Below, one piece after another: positions 17,595-27,056 of a stretch of 64,000 nucleotides of DNA (position 1 is its first letter; every line of letters begins with the position of its first letter). The notes beneath the pieces are model-generated. The model did no database searches and was not told the DNA's origin. It saw nothing but the letters and a program-made list of their open reading frames with translations. The stretch lies in NCBI GenBank assembly GCA_017306155.1, contig JAFKJB010000013.1:1-64000 (forward strand), given 5' to 3'. This DNA is from Nitrosospira multiformis (lineage in GTDB: Bacteria; Pseudomonadota; Gammaproteobacteria; Burkholderiales; Nitrosomonadaceae). The position numbers and the translations under genes are program-made.

Positions 17595-18539
17595 ATGCGA
17601 TCCGCTTCCCATACTGCCTTTATTTCCCATTCGGATTGCCTGCTGCACGAAATGGATTTTTATCATCCTGAAAGTCCGGCGCGGCTGAAGGCGATCGAGG
17701 AGGGGCTATCTGCTTCAGGGCTGATGGATAAACTGAGACATTATACAGCTCCCTTGGCCACGACTTATCAACTGGGGCGTGTGCACACACAGGAGCACAT
17801 TGCACGACTGCAAGCCGCTGCATCTCGCGCAATGTCAGGAGGCCTCGCCTACCTTGATCCGGATACCGCCATGAATCGTTATAGCCTCCAAGCCGCCTAT
17901 CGGGCTGCGGGAGCCGCTGTCCTTGCAACTGATCTCGTGATTGGAGGGGCGGTGGAGAATGCTTTTTGCAGTATTCGTCCCCCCGGCCACCACGCCGAAC
18001 GCGGGCGTCCGACGGGTTTCTGCCTATTCAACAATATTGCCGTAGCGGCTGCCCACGCGCTTGAAGCACATGCCCTGGAACGGATCGCGATAGTAGATTT
18101 CGACGTGCATCACGGCAATGGTACGGAAGACATCTTTCAGCACGACTCGCGTGTCATGATGGTTTCGACATTCCAGCACCCGTTCTATCCTTATGGCGGC
18201 ATCGCGGGCCGCTCGGAGCGGATGGTCAATATCCCGCTGCCGGCGGGAAGCAACGGCAAGGTATTTCGAAAAGCAGTGGATGAATTCTGGCTACCGGCGC
18301 TGGAAAGATTCGAACCGGAAATGCTGTTTGTTTCCGCTGGTTTCGATGCCCATACCGACGATGAGCTTGCTTCCCTGAATCTGGTGGAAGACGATTATGC
18401 GTGGATAACTGAAAAAATCAAAGAGATTGCCTGCGCATATGCCGGGAAACGTATCGTGTCGGTGCTGGAAGGCGGGTATGCGTTGGCTGCGTTGGGACGA
18501 AGCGTGGCAGCACATATAAAAGTCCTTATGGAGTGCTGA
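17595..18539 (+). CDS. Histone deacetylase family protein (class II-like)
   Basis: A 314-residue zinc hydrolase. The charge-relay histidines H132-H133 lie in RPPGHHAERG. Zinc ligands D170 and H172 lie in IVDFDVHHGNG, with the third Asp in SAGFDAHTDD. The late VLEGGYALAAL glycine-rich motif is present. The family removes acetyl groups from lysines, polyamines or small molecules (acetoin-utilisation and acetylpolyamine amidohydrolase type); the substrate here is not decided. It is divergent from lapD. Confidence 0.92.
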   Translation: MRSASHTAFISHSDCLLHEMDFYHPESPARLKAIEEGLSASGLMDKLRHYTAPLATTYQLGRVHTQEHIARLQAAASRAMSGGLAYLDPDTAMNRYSLQAAYRAAGAAVLATDLVIGGAVENAFCSIRPPGHHAERGRPTGFCLFNNIAVAAAHALEAHALERIAIVDFDVHHGNGTEDIFQHDSRVMMVSTFQHPFYPYGGIAGRSERMVNIPLPAGSNGKVFRKAVDEFWLPALERFEPEMLFVSAGFDAHTDDELASLNLVEDDYAWITEKIKEIACAYAGKRIVSVLEGGYALAALGRSVAAHIKVLMEC

Positions 18540-18854
18540 CGAGTGCCGGCAGCTCAAAAAGTGTCTCCCCAATACCCATATTCCAGATGCCCCTTCGACC
18601 TATCCGACTTGTCCTGAAGACCCTTCCTCAAGCATGTCTGGGTCTGCCCACGGGCTTAAGGTGAAGGTGAATGGAGGCGAAGGGAGAACGGAAAAGAGGC
18701 GTACAGGTCGAATAGGAGGAAGGTCAGGTCGAAAACAGGAGACTTTTATTCAGGGGAACTGTCCCGAAGGCATTCCGCTATTCCCCTATGAAGTCTATGA
18801 TGGAAATAGCAAGGGAGGGATCAGACACGGTATTTTCCGCCCATATCGAAGAGG
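18540..18854. other. Intergenic stretch upstream of the signalling operon
   Basis: 315 bases. The motif CAGGTCGAA is repeated at about 18704 and 18725. A Gly/Arg-rich 74-codon frame ends at 18858 and overlaps the next start, but it lacks a ribosome-binding site and looks non-coding. The promoter of the signalling operon should lie here; I could not place it. Confidence 0.45.
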
Positions 18855-20195
18855 GTGACATTGAAAGGCAACCATAAACTGGGTATTCCCCTGATTCTGT
18901 TGATCGTTCTCGCGATCATGGGGGGAGCGGTATGGCTATATTTTGACGGAAATAAGCCGAGCATCAGGATAGGTGTATTGCACTCCCTCTCCGGTCCGAT
19001 GGCCGCAAGCGAGAAACCGCTGGTCGATGCGATACAGTTGGCTATTGAGGAGGCCAATGCCACAGGAGGCATCCACGGTCACAAAATCGAAGCTGTAGTG
19101 GCGGATTGCAGATCCGAGGAAACTCATTGCGCCCGCGAGGCCGAACGCCTGATTCTCGAAGAGAGGGTAGAGGCATTGTTCGGTTGCTGGACTTCTGCCT
19201 GCCGCCACCTCGTGAAACCGATCGTGGAACGGCACAATCACTTGCTGTTTTATGCGCTGCGGTATGAGGGCATGGAACAGTCGCCCAATATCATCTACGG
19301 AGGTGCTGTACCAAATCAGCTGGTGATGCCGACCGCATACTGGGCGCTGGAAAACCTTGGCAACCGGAAGCACCTGGGTCCAAGGGGTAAGCGAGTCTAT
19401 TTGACGGGATCGGATAACATCTTTTCGCGAGTCGTGAATATCCTTATCAAGGATCTTCTGGCAGCAAACGGCGCAATCGTGTCAGGAGAGCATTATCTGG
19501 CTCCAGGATTCCAGGACATGGACTCTCTTGTGGCGGATATCGCGGAGCAACACCCCGATCTGATTCTGAGCACCATCGCGGGAGCCGACAATGCAAGCTT
19601 CTTTCAAGCCTTGAACAGGAGAGGAGTCACGGGGGAGAGCATTCCGGTATTGTCGTTCAGTGTTACCGAGGTCGTGCTGTCGACCCGGGATAAGATACCA
19701 ATGGCGGGACATTATGCTGCGCGGACTTATTTCCAGACCATTCCTTCACCAGAAAATCAGGCATTCGTCCAGCGGTTCTGCGATCACTATGGGGAGAAAG
19801 CTGTTATTGACAGCCCCACAGAAACCTCTTACGTCAACATGCATATGTGGATTCAAGCCGCCTCCGAGGCAGGGTCAGGGAATCTGAGAAGGGTACAGAG
19901 ATTGATATTACGTCAGAGCCTTCCTGCTCCCGAGGGGATCGCGGCGCTCGATCCGGTTACGCGCCACGAATGGAAAATGGCTCGAGTTGGCAAGGTGCGG
20001 GAAGATGGCCAATTCGATATTGTCTGGAGCTCTACCCGGCCGCTGGAGCCTTCGCCCTTCCCGTCCTACCGGTCGCGTGCAGAGTGGAACGCGCTGCTGG
20101 AAAAGGCACTGAACAAGCCTGCAGTGCGGCAGACCGCGCAATTCATGGGAAAACCCGCCGATGACCCTCCAGAACCGGGAGGGGGAGGCGGATGA
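18855..20195 (+). CDS. Membrane-anchored urea/amide-type substrate-binding protein (sensor partner)
   Basis: A 446-residue protein with a GTG start. An N-terminal hydrophobic anchor (IPLILLIVLAIMGGAVWLYF) is followed by a type I periplasmic-binding fold: IGVLHSLSGPMAASEK, EEANATGGIHGHKIE, FGCWTSACRHLVKP. These are signatures of the Peripla_BP_5 group (UrtA, FmdD, AmiC). No lipobox or cleavage site is seen, so it probably stays anchored facing the periplasm. The stop overlaps the hybrid kinase start (ATGA), and no ABC permease or ATPase gene is nearby. It most likely presents a ligand to the kinase rather than to a transporter. It ends in a Pro/Gly-rich tail. Confidence 0.85.
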   Translation: MTLKGNHKLGIPLILLIVLAIMGGAVWLYFDGNKPSIRIGVLHSLSGPMAASEKPLVDAIQLAIEEANATGGIHGHKIEAVVADCRSEETHCAREAERLILEERVEALFGCWTSACRHLVKPIVERHNHLLFYALRYEGMEQSPNIIYGGAVPNQLVMPTAYWALENLGNRKHLGPRGKRVYLTGSDNIFSRVVNILIKDLLAANGAIVSGEHYLAPGFQDMDSLVADIAEQHPDLILSTIAGADNASFFQALNRRGVTGESIPVLSFSVTEVVLSTRDKIPMAGHYAARTYFQTIPSPENQAFVQRFCDHYGEKAVIDSPTETSYVNMHMWIQAASEAGSGNLRRVQRLILRQSLPAPEGIAALDPVTRHEWKMARVGKVREDGQFDIVWSSTRPLEPSPFPSYRSRAEWNALLEKALNKPAVRQTAQFMGKPADDPPEPGGGGG

Positions 20196-23100
20196 TACGC
20201 TTTACTTCACTTACACAGCGTTTTGCTGTCTGGTTTGTAGCCGTTTCCCTGCTGCCTATCCTGATCATCGGTTATGCCCTGTTGCGCACCTTTGAGACGG
20301 AGGCGGAGAAAAGCGCGATTCAACAGGTATCAGCAATCGCCGACATGAAAGCGGAACAGATCGACAGTTATTTGCGCGAGCGTTTGCTGGATGCGAGGGT
20401 GATTCAGACTACCAGTACGGCGCGCATGGCTGTGCGGGATTTCAGCCGTGTATATGCGAAGAGTGGAGTGGACTCCGCTGCCTATCATCAACTCGATGTG
20501 TTTTACCGCGAACAGTTCAAGCGCTTCGTGGAGGATGCAGGGTATTACGATCTGTTCCTCGTCTCCCCCGAAGGCGAAATCGTCTACAGTCAGGCCCATG
20601 AATCGGATTTTGCGACAAGCTTGATTACAGGGCCCTATCGAAACAGCAGTTTTGCCCGGCTTGTGCGCGCCGCACTCGATACCTTGCAGGGAGGCGTCTC
20701 GGATTTTGAACACTACCCACCCTCGAAAGGTGCGATTGCGGCCTTCATGGCATTGCCCATCATCGTTGATGGAAAACTGGAAGGTGTGCTGGCGCTGCAA
20801 ATTTACAGCGAACGCGTGTTCGAGGTTGTGACTGATAATGTGGGACTGGGAGCAAGCGGTGAAACTGTCGTAACGCGTCTTCTCAATGATCGCACCGCGC
20901 TTGTGATCGCCCCGCTCAAGCACGAATCCAATGCAGCGCTGAATCTCAAGATACCTTTGGCAAATCCTCCATTTTCAATCACTATTCAGAGCGGATTGCA
21001 CGGAGAGCGCGGGGGCGGAGTGAAAATGGATTACCGCACCAAGGAGGTGGTGGCCGCCTGGCGTTACCTGCCGCGCATGAACTGGGGCATCGAAGTCAAG
21101 ATGGACGCGGAGGAAGTGTTTGCCTTCGTTCCAAGGGTGCGTAACTACAGTTTGATCGTCCTGGGGTTCATCCTGATTGCCGCCATGCTAGGAGCTTTGC
21201 TGTTCAGCCGGCGCGTGGTCACCACACTGAAAAACCTCAGCCATAGCGCGCAGCATATCGCCGGTGGAAATCTGAAGCAGCGTGTTCCCGTTGCCGGATG
21301 GGATGAAATCGGTCAACTGGCCAGCACCTTCAATACGATGACTGAGCACCTGACCGCCAGCAATCGCCAGCGCGACGCAGCCGAAAAAGATTTGCGCCAG
21401 CTCAACCAGAACCTCGAAAACCGTGTTGCCAAACGCACAGCCGACCTGGAAAAGGCGAATGCGGTGCTTATCAGCAAAGAAGAGGAAATGCGCTCGATCG
21501 TGGAGCACATGGTGGATTGCATCATTACGATCGACGACAAAGGCATCATACGCTCGGTCAATCCCGTTATCGAAAAACTCTTCGGTTACACCCGGGAGGA
21601 AGCAATCGGCCAACCTATTTCCATCCTGATGCCCGAACCTTTCCGCAGCGGTCATGAGGGATACGTCGAAAGATACTATCGGACAGGAAGGGGCCGGTGT
21701 GAATTCGATCACATTCTGACCCTGGAAGTCGAAGGGGTGCATAACATCGGCATGGGCCGCGAAGTCGAAGGTCAGCACAAGAATGGCGAACTCATTGATC
21801 TGTATGTTGCAGTCAGCGAATACTTCGTGGGCGGCAAACGTTATTTTACCGGCGTGCTGCGCGATATCCGCGAGCGCAAGCGGGTCGAGCAGGCTCTGCG
21901 CAACAGTGAACAGCGTTTTCGAACCATCGTGGATAATCTGGCCGCGCTTGTTGGCGAAATGACGGCCGACGGAGTGCTGGTGGAGATGAATCGGACCGCC
22001 CTGGAGGTGGGCGGCCTGCAAAGCCGGGATGTCATGGGCAAGTGTTTGTCCGAGACCGGATGGTTTTCCCACCAGCCGGAGGTGCAGCAACAGATCCGCG
22101 ACGATATCCGGCGGGCAGTGGCGGGCGAGATCGTGCGCCATGACGTCGAGATACACATCGCCAATGGCGGGCTCATGACCATCGATTTCATGCTGGTGCC
22201 GGTGCGTGATGATAAAGGCAAGGTGATCAAGCTGATTCCGTCCGGCATCGATGTCAGTGAGAGAATCCGGATTCTCAAGGACCTCGAGCAGGCCCGGCAG
22301 GATGCCGAGCAGGCCAACCAGGCAAAATCCATTTTTCTTGCGGCCATGAGTCACGAGATACGCACTCCCATGAATGGCGTGATCGGCATGGCTGACGTCC
22401 TGCAGCAAACAAGTCTGAGCGGTTATCAGATGGAAATGGTTGATCTCATCCGCGAATCGGCTTTCGCCCTGCTGGAAATCATCGAGGATATCCTCGATTT
22501 CTCAAAGATCGAGGCGGGGCGACTGGAAATCGAGCAGGCCAAGATGTCCGTGGAAAAGGTTGTGGAAAAAGCATGTGCCATGCTCGAAAGCCTGGCCGCC
22601 AGGAAGGCTGTGGAACTTACCCTGTTTCTCGACCCGGCGATACCGGATGAAGTCCTCGGTGATGCGCTGCGTCTGCGCCAGGTGCTCGTCAATCTTGCCA
22701 ATAACGCCATCAAGTTTTCCAGTGGATTACAGGAGCCAGGTCGGGTGGCAGTGCGCGCGCTGCTCGTTGATCGCGGCCAGGATACGGTAACGGTGGAGTT
22801 CGAGATAACCGATAATGGCATAGGCATGAACGAGGAGGTGCAGTCACGCCTTTTTACCTCTTTTACCCAGGGAGATACGTCCACCACCCGGCGCTACGGT
22901 GGAACAGGGCTGGGTCTGGCGATTACTCATCACCTGATTCAGTTGATGGGAGGCAGTATCCGGGTGAGGAGCGCCCCGGGCGAAGGGTCGGTTTTCACTG
23001 TGCGATTGACGTTTGCCCTCGTTCCTTCCGCGCACGTGGGAGATAAGGTTATCGATCTTACCGGTGTCTCCTGCCTTGTAGTCGGTGCTGAAAAAGGTCT

Positions 23101-24394
23101 GGCAGACGATCTGGCGGTATATCTGAGATACAGCGGCGCGGTTGCAGAACGGTTGATCGATGTGCCCGCCGCACTCAAGCGCATCGAGATACTCCCGCCG
23201 GGGCTATGGCTGCTGGTCATGGACGCCGGCCATGAAACACCACCGCTTGAAGAATTGCGTGCTGCCTTCCGTTCCCGTCCCGACCTGGACCCGCATTTCG
23301 TAGTCCTCGAGCACGGTCATCACCAGCCTGATATCGAGCCCCGCTTTGTCGTCATTCGCCGGGGGCGCAGGCGGCATGAGCGTACCGAAGAGGTCGATAC
23401 CGTTACCCTGGATGGCGATGTCATGCATCGCGACGCCTTCCTGCGGGCGGTCGCGCTCGCTGCCGGAAGACTGCAGGAGGAATTACCCCCGCCGCCAGCG
23501 GAGGAAGTCAAGGCGGTGGCATTGCCGTCGCGAGAAAGGGCGCTCAGTGAAGGCCGCCTTATCCTTGTCGCCGAAGACAGTGAAATCAACCAGAAAGTGA
23601 TCCGCCAGCAACTTTCTCTGCTGGGTTATGCGGCGGATATTGCGAAGGATGGACAGGAGGCGCTCAAGCGCTGGGAAAGCGGCAGCTACGCATTGCTGCT
23701 GACAGATTTGCACATGCCGGAAATAGACGGTTATCAATTGACTGCGGCAATTCGCGTCAAAGAGGGAGAGCAGGGTGTTGCGCGCAAGCCTATTATTGCC
23801 ATCACGGCCAATGCGCTCAAGGGCGAGGCTGAACACTGTCGTGCCGTGGGAATGGATGACTATTTGAGCAAGCCCGTGCAGCTCTCGCATTTGAAAGCGG
23901 TACTGCAGAAATGGCTGCCTTCCCCTGCCAGCACTGAATTGCTCGAACTGGCTCCGCCAGGCGCTACTGCGCCGGCACCTTCCGCCACAGTCACGCCTGT
24001 CGCTCCCGCTACGCCCAAGGAATCTGCTACTACCGGCGCGCGCGCCTTATCCGCGGTTGCGGCAAAACCTGTCGATGTCAGTATCCTTGAACAGCTCGTA
24101 GGTAACGATCCCGCCGTGATCAGTGAATTCCTCCAGGATTTCCGGGTGAGTGCACGAAAAACAGCAGACGAGTTGCGAGCAGCGTGCCAGGCAGGCGATG
24201 CGAAAACAGCCGGCAGTATCGCACACAAGCTTAAGTCCTCGGCCCGCTCAGTAGGTGCATTGCAATTGGGTGAGTTGTGCGCTCAAATGGAACAGGCGGG
24301 CAAGGCAGGTGACATGACCCGGTTGAATGAGCTATTGCCATCTTTCGAATCGGAATCTGCTGCTGTGGATAAGTACATCGGATCATTGGCATGA
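20192..24394 (+). CDS. Hybrid sensor histidine kinase (Cache-HAMP-PAS-PAS-HisKA-HATPase-REC-Hpt)
   Basis: A 1400-residue phosphorelay kinase. In order: TM1 (~12-33), large periplasmic Cache-type sensor, TM2 (~322-344), HAMP, coiled coil, PAS (~437), PAS (~573), HisKA with H721 (MSHEIRTPMNGVIG), HATPase with NLANNAIKF, DNGIGM and GGTGLGLAI, a receiver-like but degenerate domain (~957-1080), a good receiver with D1172 (LLTDLHMPEIDG), a Pro/Ala linker, and an Hpt with H1345 (AHKLKSSARSVGA). It therefore carries all steps of a His-Asp-His relay. Its likely output is the REC-EAL protein encoded 71 bases downstream. The upstream binding protein is translationally coupled. Confidence 0.95.
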   Translation: MIRFTSLTQRFAVWFVAVSLLPILIIGYALLRTFETEAEKSAIQQVSAIADMKAEQIDSYLRERLLDARVIQTTSTARMAVRDFSRVYAKSGVDSAAYHQLDVFYREQFKRFVEDAGYYDLFLVSPEGEIVYSQAHESDFATSLITGPYRNSSFARLVRAALDTLQGGVSDFEHYPPSKGAIAAFMALPIIVDGKLEGVLALQIYSERVFEVVTDNVGLGASGETVVTRLLNDRTALVIAPLKHESNAALNLKIPLANPPFSITIQSGLHGERGGGVKMDYRTKEVVAAWRYLPRMNWGIEVKMDAEEVFAFVPRVRNYSLIVLGFILIAAMLGALLFSRRVVTTLKNLSHSAQHIAGGNLKQRVPVAGWDEIGQLASTFNTMTEHLTASNRQRDAAEKDLRQLNQNLENRVAKRTADLEKANAVLISKEEEMRSIVEHMVDCIITIDDKGIIRSVNPVIEKLFGYTREEAIGQPISILMPEPFRSGHEGYVERYYRTGRGRCEFDHILTLEVEGVHNIGMGREVEGQHKNGELIDLYVAVSEYFVGGKRYFTGVLRDIRERKRVEQALRNSEQRFRTIVDNLAALVGEMTADGVLVEMNRTALEVGGLQSRDVMGKCLSETGWFSHQPEVQQQIRDDIRRAVAGEIVRHDVEIHIANGGLMTIDFMLVPVRDDKGKVIKLIPSGIDVSERIRILKDLEQARQDAEQANQAKSIFLAAMSHEIRTPMNGVIGMADVLQQTSLSGYQMEMVDLIRESAFALLEIIEDILDFSKIEAGRLEIEQAKMSVEKVVEKACAMLESLAARKAVELTLFLDPAIPDEVLGDALRLRQVLVNLANNAIKFSSGLQEPGRVAVRALLVDRGQDTVTVEFEITDNGIGMNEEVQSRLFTSFTQGDTSTTRRYGGTGLGLAITHHLIQLMGGSIRVRSAPGEGSVFTVRLTFALVPSAHVGDKVIDLTGVSCLVVGAEKGLADDLAVYLRYSGAVAERLIDVPAALKRIEILPPGLWLLVMDAGHETPPLEELRAAFRSRPDLDPHFVVLEHGHHQPDIEPRFVVIRRGRRRHERTEEVDTVTLDGDVMHRDAFLRAVALAAGRLQEELPPPPAEEVKAVALPSRERALSEGRLILVAEDSEINQKVIRQQLSLLGYAADIAKDGQEALKRWESGSYALLLTDLHMPEIDGYQLTAAIRVKEGEQGVARKPIIAITANALKGEAEHCRAVGMDDYLSKPVQLSHLKAVLQKWLPSPASTELLELAPPGATAPAPSATVTPVAPATPKESATTGARALSAVAAKPVDVSILEQLVGNDPAVISEFLQDFRVSARKTADELRAACQAGDAKTAGSIAHKLKSSARSVGALQLGELCAQMEQAGKAGDMTRLNELLPSFESESAAVDKYIGSLA

Positions 24395-24465
24395 TGGCGT
24401 CTGACAGACGAGCTGCCTCCAGCGATGTCCGGATTCAGAAACCTGACTGAACAATAACTGAAAAG

Positions 24466-25713
24466 ATGAACGTTATGGTCGAACCATCGGCAGTGAAGAT
24501 TCTGGTGCTTGACGACGAGTCTTTCATGCTCAAGCTGCTGAATCGCATTTTATCCAACCTCGGATATGGCTCGATCACACTTTGTGACAGCGGCCGTGCC
24601 GCGCTGGAAAAAATAGCCAATGCAGACGCTGATACGGTACCCAATGTGATTCTGCTGGATCTCAACATGCCCGAAATGGATGGGATCGAGTTCGTGCGGC
24701 ATCTCGGGGAGCTTCACTATCCCGGCAGCCTCATATTGGTCAGCGGTGAAGATGAGCGCATACTTCAGACAACTGAAAAACTTGTGCGCGCCCACAAGAT
24801 TCCCATACTGGGTTACCTGCATAAACCAGTGACACCTGACGCCCTGGCCGCCATGTTGGGAAAGTGGGGGTCGCCTTCCGCCAGTGCCCCGGGTACAGCG
24901 AAGAAAGTCTACAGCGCGGATGAGCTTCGTGCCGCCATAAAAGGGGGTGAACTGATCAACTATTATCAGCCGAAAGTTGCAGTAGCGGATGGTGAAGTGA
25001 TTGGCGTAGAGACACTTGTAAGGTGGCGCCACCCGACAGATGGAATAGTGTTTCCGGATCAGTTCATTGGACTGGCGGAAGCCTCGGGTTTGATCGATGA
25101 TTTGACTCAGACCGTATTTACTGCCGCCATGACCCAGGCGAAAGCCTGGCAGAATGCCACGTTGCAGCTGCGGATTGCCGTCAATGTCTCCATGGATAAC
25201 CTCGCGTCGATCGATTTTCTGAATTTTGTGGCGGAAGTGGCGGCAAAAGAGGGGGTAGCGCCCCAAAATGTGGTACTGGAGGTAACTGAAAGCCGATTAA
25301 TGCAGGATACACGGGCGCCGCTTGAGATTCTGACACGGCTGCGGTTGAAGCGTTTCCGCCTTTCCATCGATGATTTTGGCACAGGACATTCATCACTGGC
25401 CCAGTTGCGCGATATTCCCTTCGATGAGCTCAAGATAGATCAGGGTTTCGTACACCGCGCCTCGGTGGATGAAACCTTGCGGGCAATTTACGACGCAAGC
25501 TTGTCGCTTGCTCGACAGCTGAATATGGAAGTCGTGGCGGAAGGCGTGCAGGACCGGGAGGATTGGGATCTCCTGCGCCATACCGGGTGCGACCTTGCAC
25601 AAGGAACTTTTGTCTCGCACCCTCTGCTGCCGGAGGAGATTCCGGGCTGGATAGAGCTGTGGCGGGAGCGGGTTCGAACCGAACTTTCTCCGACGGAAGA
25701 TGTAAAGGAATAA
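24466..25713 (+). CDS. Response regulator with EAL c-di-GMP phosphodiesterase domain
   Basis: A 415-residue protein. The N-terminal receiver (residues ~5-125) has the acidic pocket (LVLDDES) and phosphoacceptor D65 (LLDLNMPEMDG). The C-terminal EAL domain keeps the catalytic glutamate as E182-T-L, plus NVSMDN, LEVTESRL, IDDFGTGHSSL and ELKIDQGFV, so it should hydrolyse c-di-GMP to pGpG. It is the third gene of the operon and the probable target of the Hpt domain of the kinase. A second ATG lies three codons in; either could be used. Confidence 0.93.
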   Translation: MNVMVEPSAVKILVLDDESFMLKLLNRILSNLGYGSITLCDSGRAALEKIANADADTVPNVILLDLNMPEMDGIEFVRHLGELHYPGSLILVSGEDERILQTTEKLVRAHKIPILGYLHKPVTPDALAAMLGKWGSPSASAPGTAKKVYSADELRAAIKGGELINYYQPKVAVADGEVIGVETLVRWRHPTDGIVFPDQFIGLAEASGLIDDLTQTVFTAAMTQAKAWQNATLQLRIAVNVSMDNLASIDFLNFVAEVAAKEGVAPQNVVLEVTESRLMQDTRAPLEILTRLRLKRFRLSIDDFGTGHSSLAQLRDIPFDELKIDQGFVHRASVDETLRAIYDASLSLARQLNMEVVAEGVQDREDWDLLRHTGCDLAQGTFVSHPLLPEEIPGWIELWRERVRTELSPTEDVKE

Positions 25714-25871
25714 CCGGCAGAGCGGCAGGGTAGGAGCGATCTCTGCGGGAATGACGGAATGTTCTCATTGAGGAACGCATCAACAGGCCGCGCACGAGTT
25801 GTGAGAGGAAGGCAGCGGGAGTTGCCATGGTTATGAGATGGTCCGTTTTCCGGGTGAAGCGGGTGGATGAG

Positions 25872-26243
25872 TTATTGCATGGAATGTAATCCGATCATAT
25901 TACCCTCGGTGTCGAGGATGAGGGCGATGAAACCATATTGGCCAATGGACATTTTTTCCTTGAAAAGACGCCCGCCATGCTCGGCAGCACGGGCGGCCTC
26001 TACCGCACAGTCCTCACACTTGAAATAAACCAGCGTGCTGCTTCCGCCGGACGGGCAGCCCTCCATTTTTGCCAGCGCGCCGGCCGCGCCATAGCCGTCC
26101 TCCGACATGGGGAAGGCCCACAGTTCTATATCGGGGCTTGGTATCCGCTCGAGCTTTCCTTGCAGGACGCCTTCGTAGAACGTTTTTGCGCGTTCCATGT
26201 CCTGCACATAAATTTCAAACCAGACGACTGGATTGGTTTTCAT
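25872..26243 (-). CDS. VOC (glyoxalase-fold) family protein
   Basis: A 123-residue single-domain protein with the vicinal-oxygen-chelate pattern: PVVWFEIYVQDMERAKTFYE at the N terminus, a central AALAKMEG-type strand, and FIALILDTEGNMIGLHS at the end, with the usual Glu/His metal-ligand spacing. The paired beta-alpha-beta repeats suggest a dimer. The substrate cannot be assigned; family members include glyoxalases, dioxygenases and resistance proteins. It lies alone on the minus strand after the EAL regulator. Confidence 0.88.
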   Translation of the reverse strand: MKTNPVVWFEIYVQDMERAKTFYEGVLQGKLERIPSPDIELWAFPMSEDGYGAAGALAKMEGCPSGGSSTLVYFKCEDCAVEAARAAEHGGRLFKEKMSIGQYGFIALILDTEGNMIGLHSMQ

Positions 26244-26458
26244 GGCGTTGCTCCCTGATAGTTGTTGTAATCCCGTATTTGCGGTAAATCCTCACCGGAA
26301 GCGCGCGTCGTATGTTCAGCGCCGTATCTTTTTTGCCTGAATTTGCAAAGCCTCGGGATGAGCGGGATCGATGAGGATGTTGTTTTCTTCCGGTACGATT
26401 ACGGATGGCACGCAGGGTGACCAAAGGATTTCGGGTATACGGGCTGAGCGGGTGATCG

Positions 26459-26839
26459 CTAAATGAGCAGTGCTGCTGCCACACGCCGTTCTTCCGCCGA
26501 TAATATATTGTAAGTGCGGCAGGCGGCGGCGGTATCCATCACTTCTATGCCAATACCGGACTCGATCAGGCTTCTGGTAAGTTGCGGATGGGGAAAACGC
26601 AATGTGGCGCCCGTTCCGAACAGGACCATTTCCGGTTGCAGCGAGAGGATGAACTGAAAGTGTTCAGTGCTGAGTTCCTCGAATGTTTTTGCCTCCCACT
26701 CTTCAATCAGGCGATCGGGCAATACGATCAGGCTACGATCGTAGCGTATGTGATTGATCATGACATAGTCGGCTCCGTAACCAGTAAACAGGTTGTGCCC
26801 GGTAGGACCGGAAAGATGCAGTTTCACACGAGACTCCAT
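26459..26839 (-). CDS. Mth938-like (DUF498) domain protein
   Basis: A 126-residue protein matching the Mth938/NDUFAF3 family: a beta-rich start, HIRYDRSLIVLPDRLIEEW, and the conserved PEMVLFGTGATLRFPHPQL, then GIGIEVMDTAAACRTYNIL. Mitochondrial members assist complex I assembly; bacterial members have no established role. No signal peptide. Neighbouring genes are unrelated, with alaA divergent. Confidence 0.88.
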   Translation of the reverse strand: MESRVKLHLSGPTGHNLFTGYGADYVMINHIRYDRSLIVLPDRLIEEWEAKTFEELSTEHFQFILSLQPEMVLFGTGATLRFPHPQLTRSLIESGIGIEVMDTAAACRTYNILSAEERRVAAALLI

Positions 26840-27056
26840 TTGCGGCAGTTTAGCGGGTCGGGTAACATTACATCTTTTTCCCGTCGCGATAAAGGTTTTG
26901 CGTCGAATAAAACCGGAACTGCAGAATCACTGGATTTTCAGTACTCAACTTCGCAGGCGCTCCCGGTCACGGCGTTTTCCATCTGAACCAGGCATTGTAA
27001 TGATCCTTCGGCGACCTTTGCTGTAACGTTTCTACCACCTATCTCTCCCATATCTG

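Noticed and set aside
18634-18858. 74-codon frame just before the binding-protein gene, overlapping its GTG start
   Set aside because: Gly/Arg-rich low-complexity product, no ribosome-binding site, no family; the overlap with the next start is probably chance.
20330-22408. Long minus-strand frames inside the hybrid kinase
   Set aside because: Antisense shadows of a well-supported gene with conserved domains; products rich in His and Leu without any known motif.
25670-25690. GGTTCGAAC sequence resembling a tRNA T-arm
   Set aside because: It lies in the coding end of the EAL regulator and no acceptor, D or anticodon stems can be built around it.
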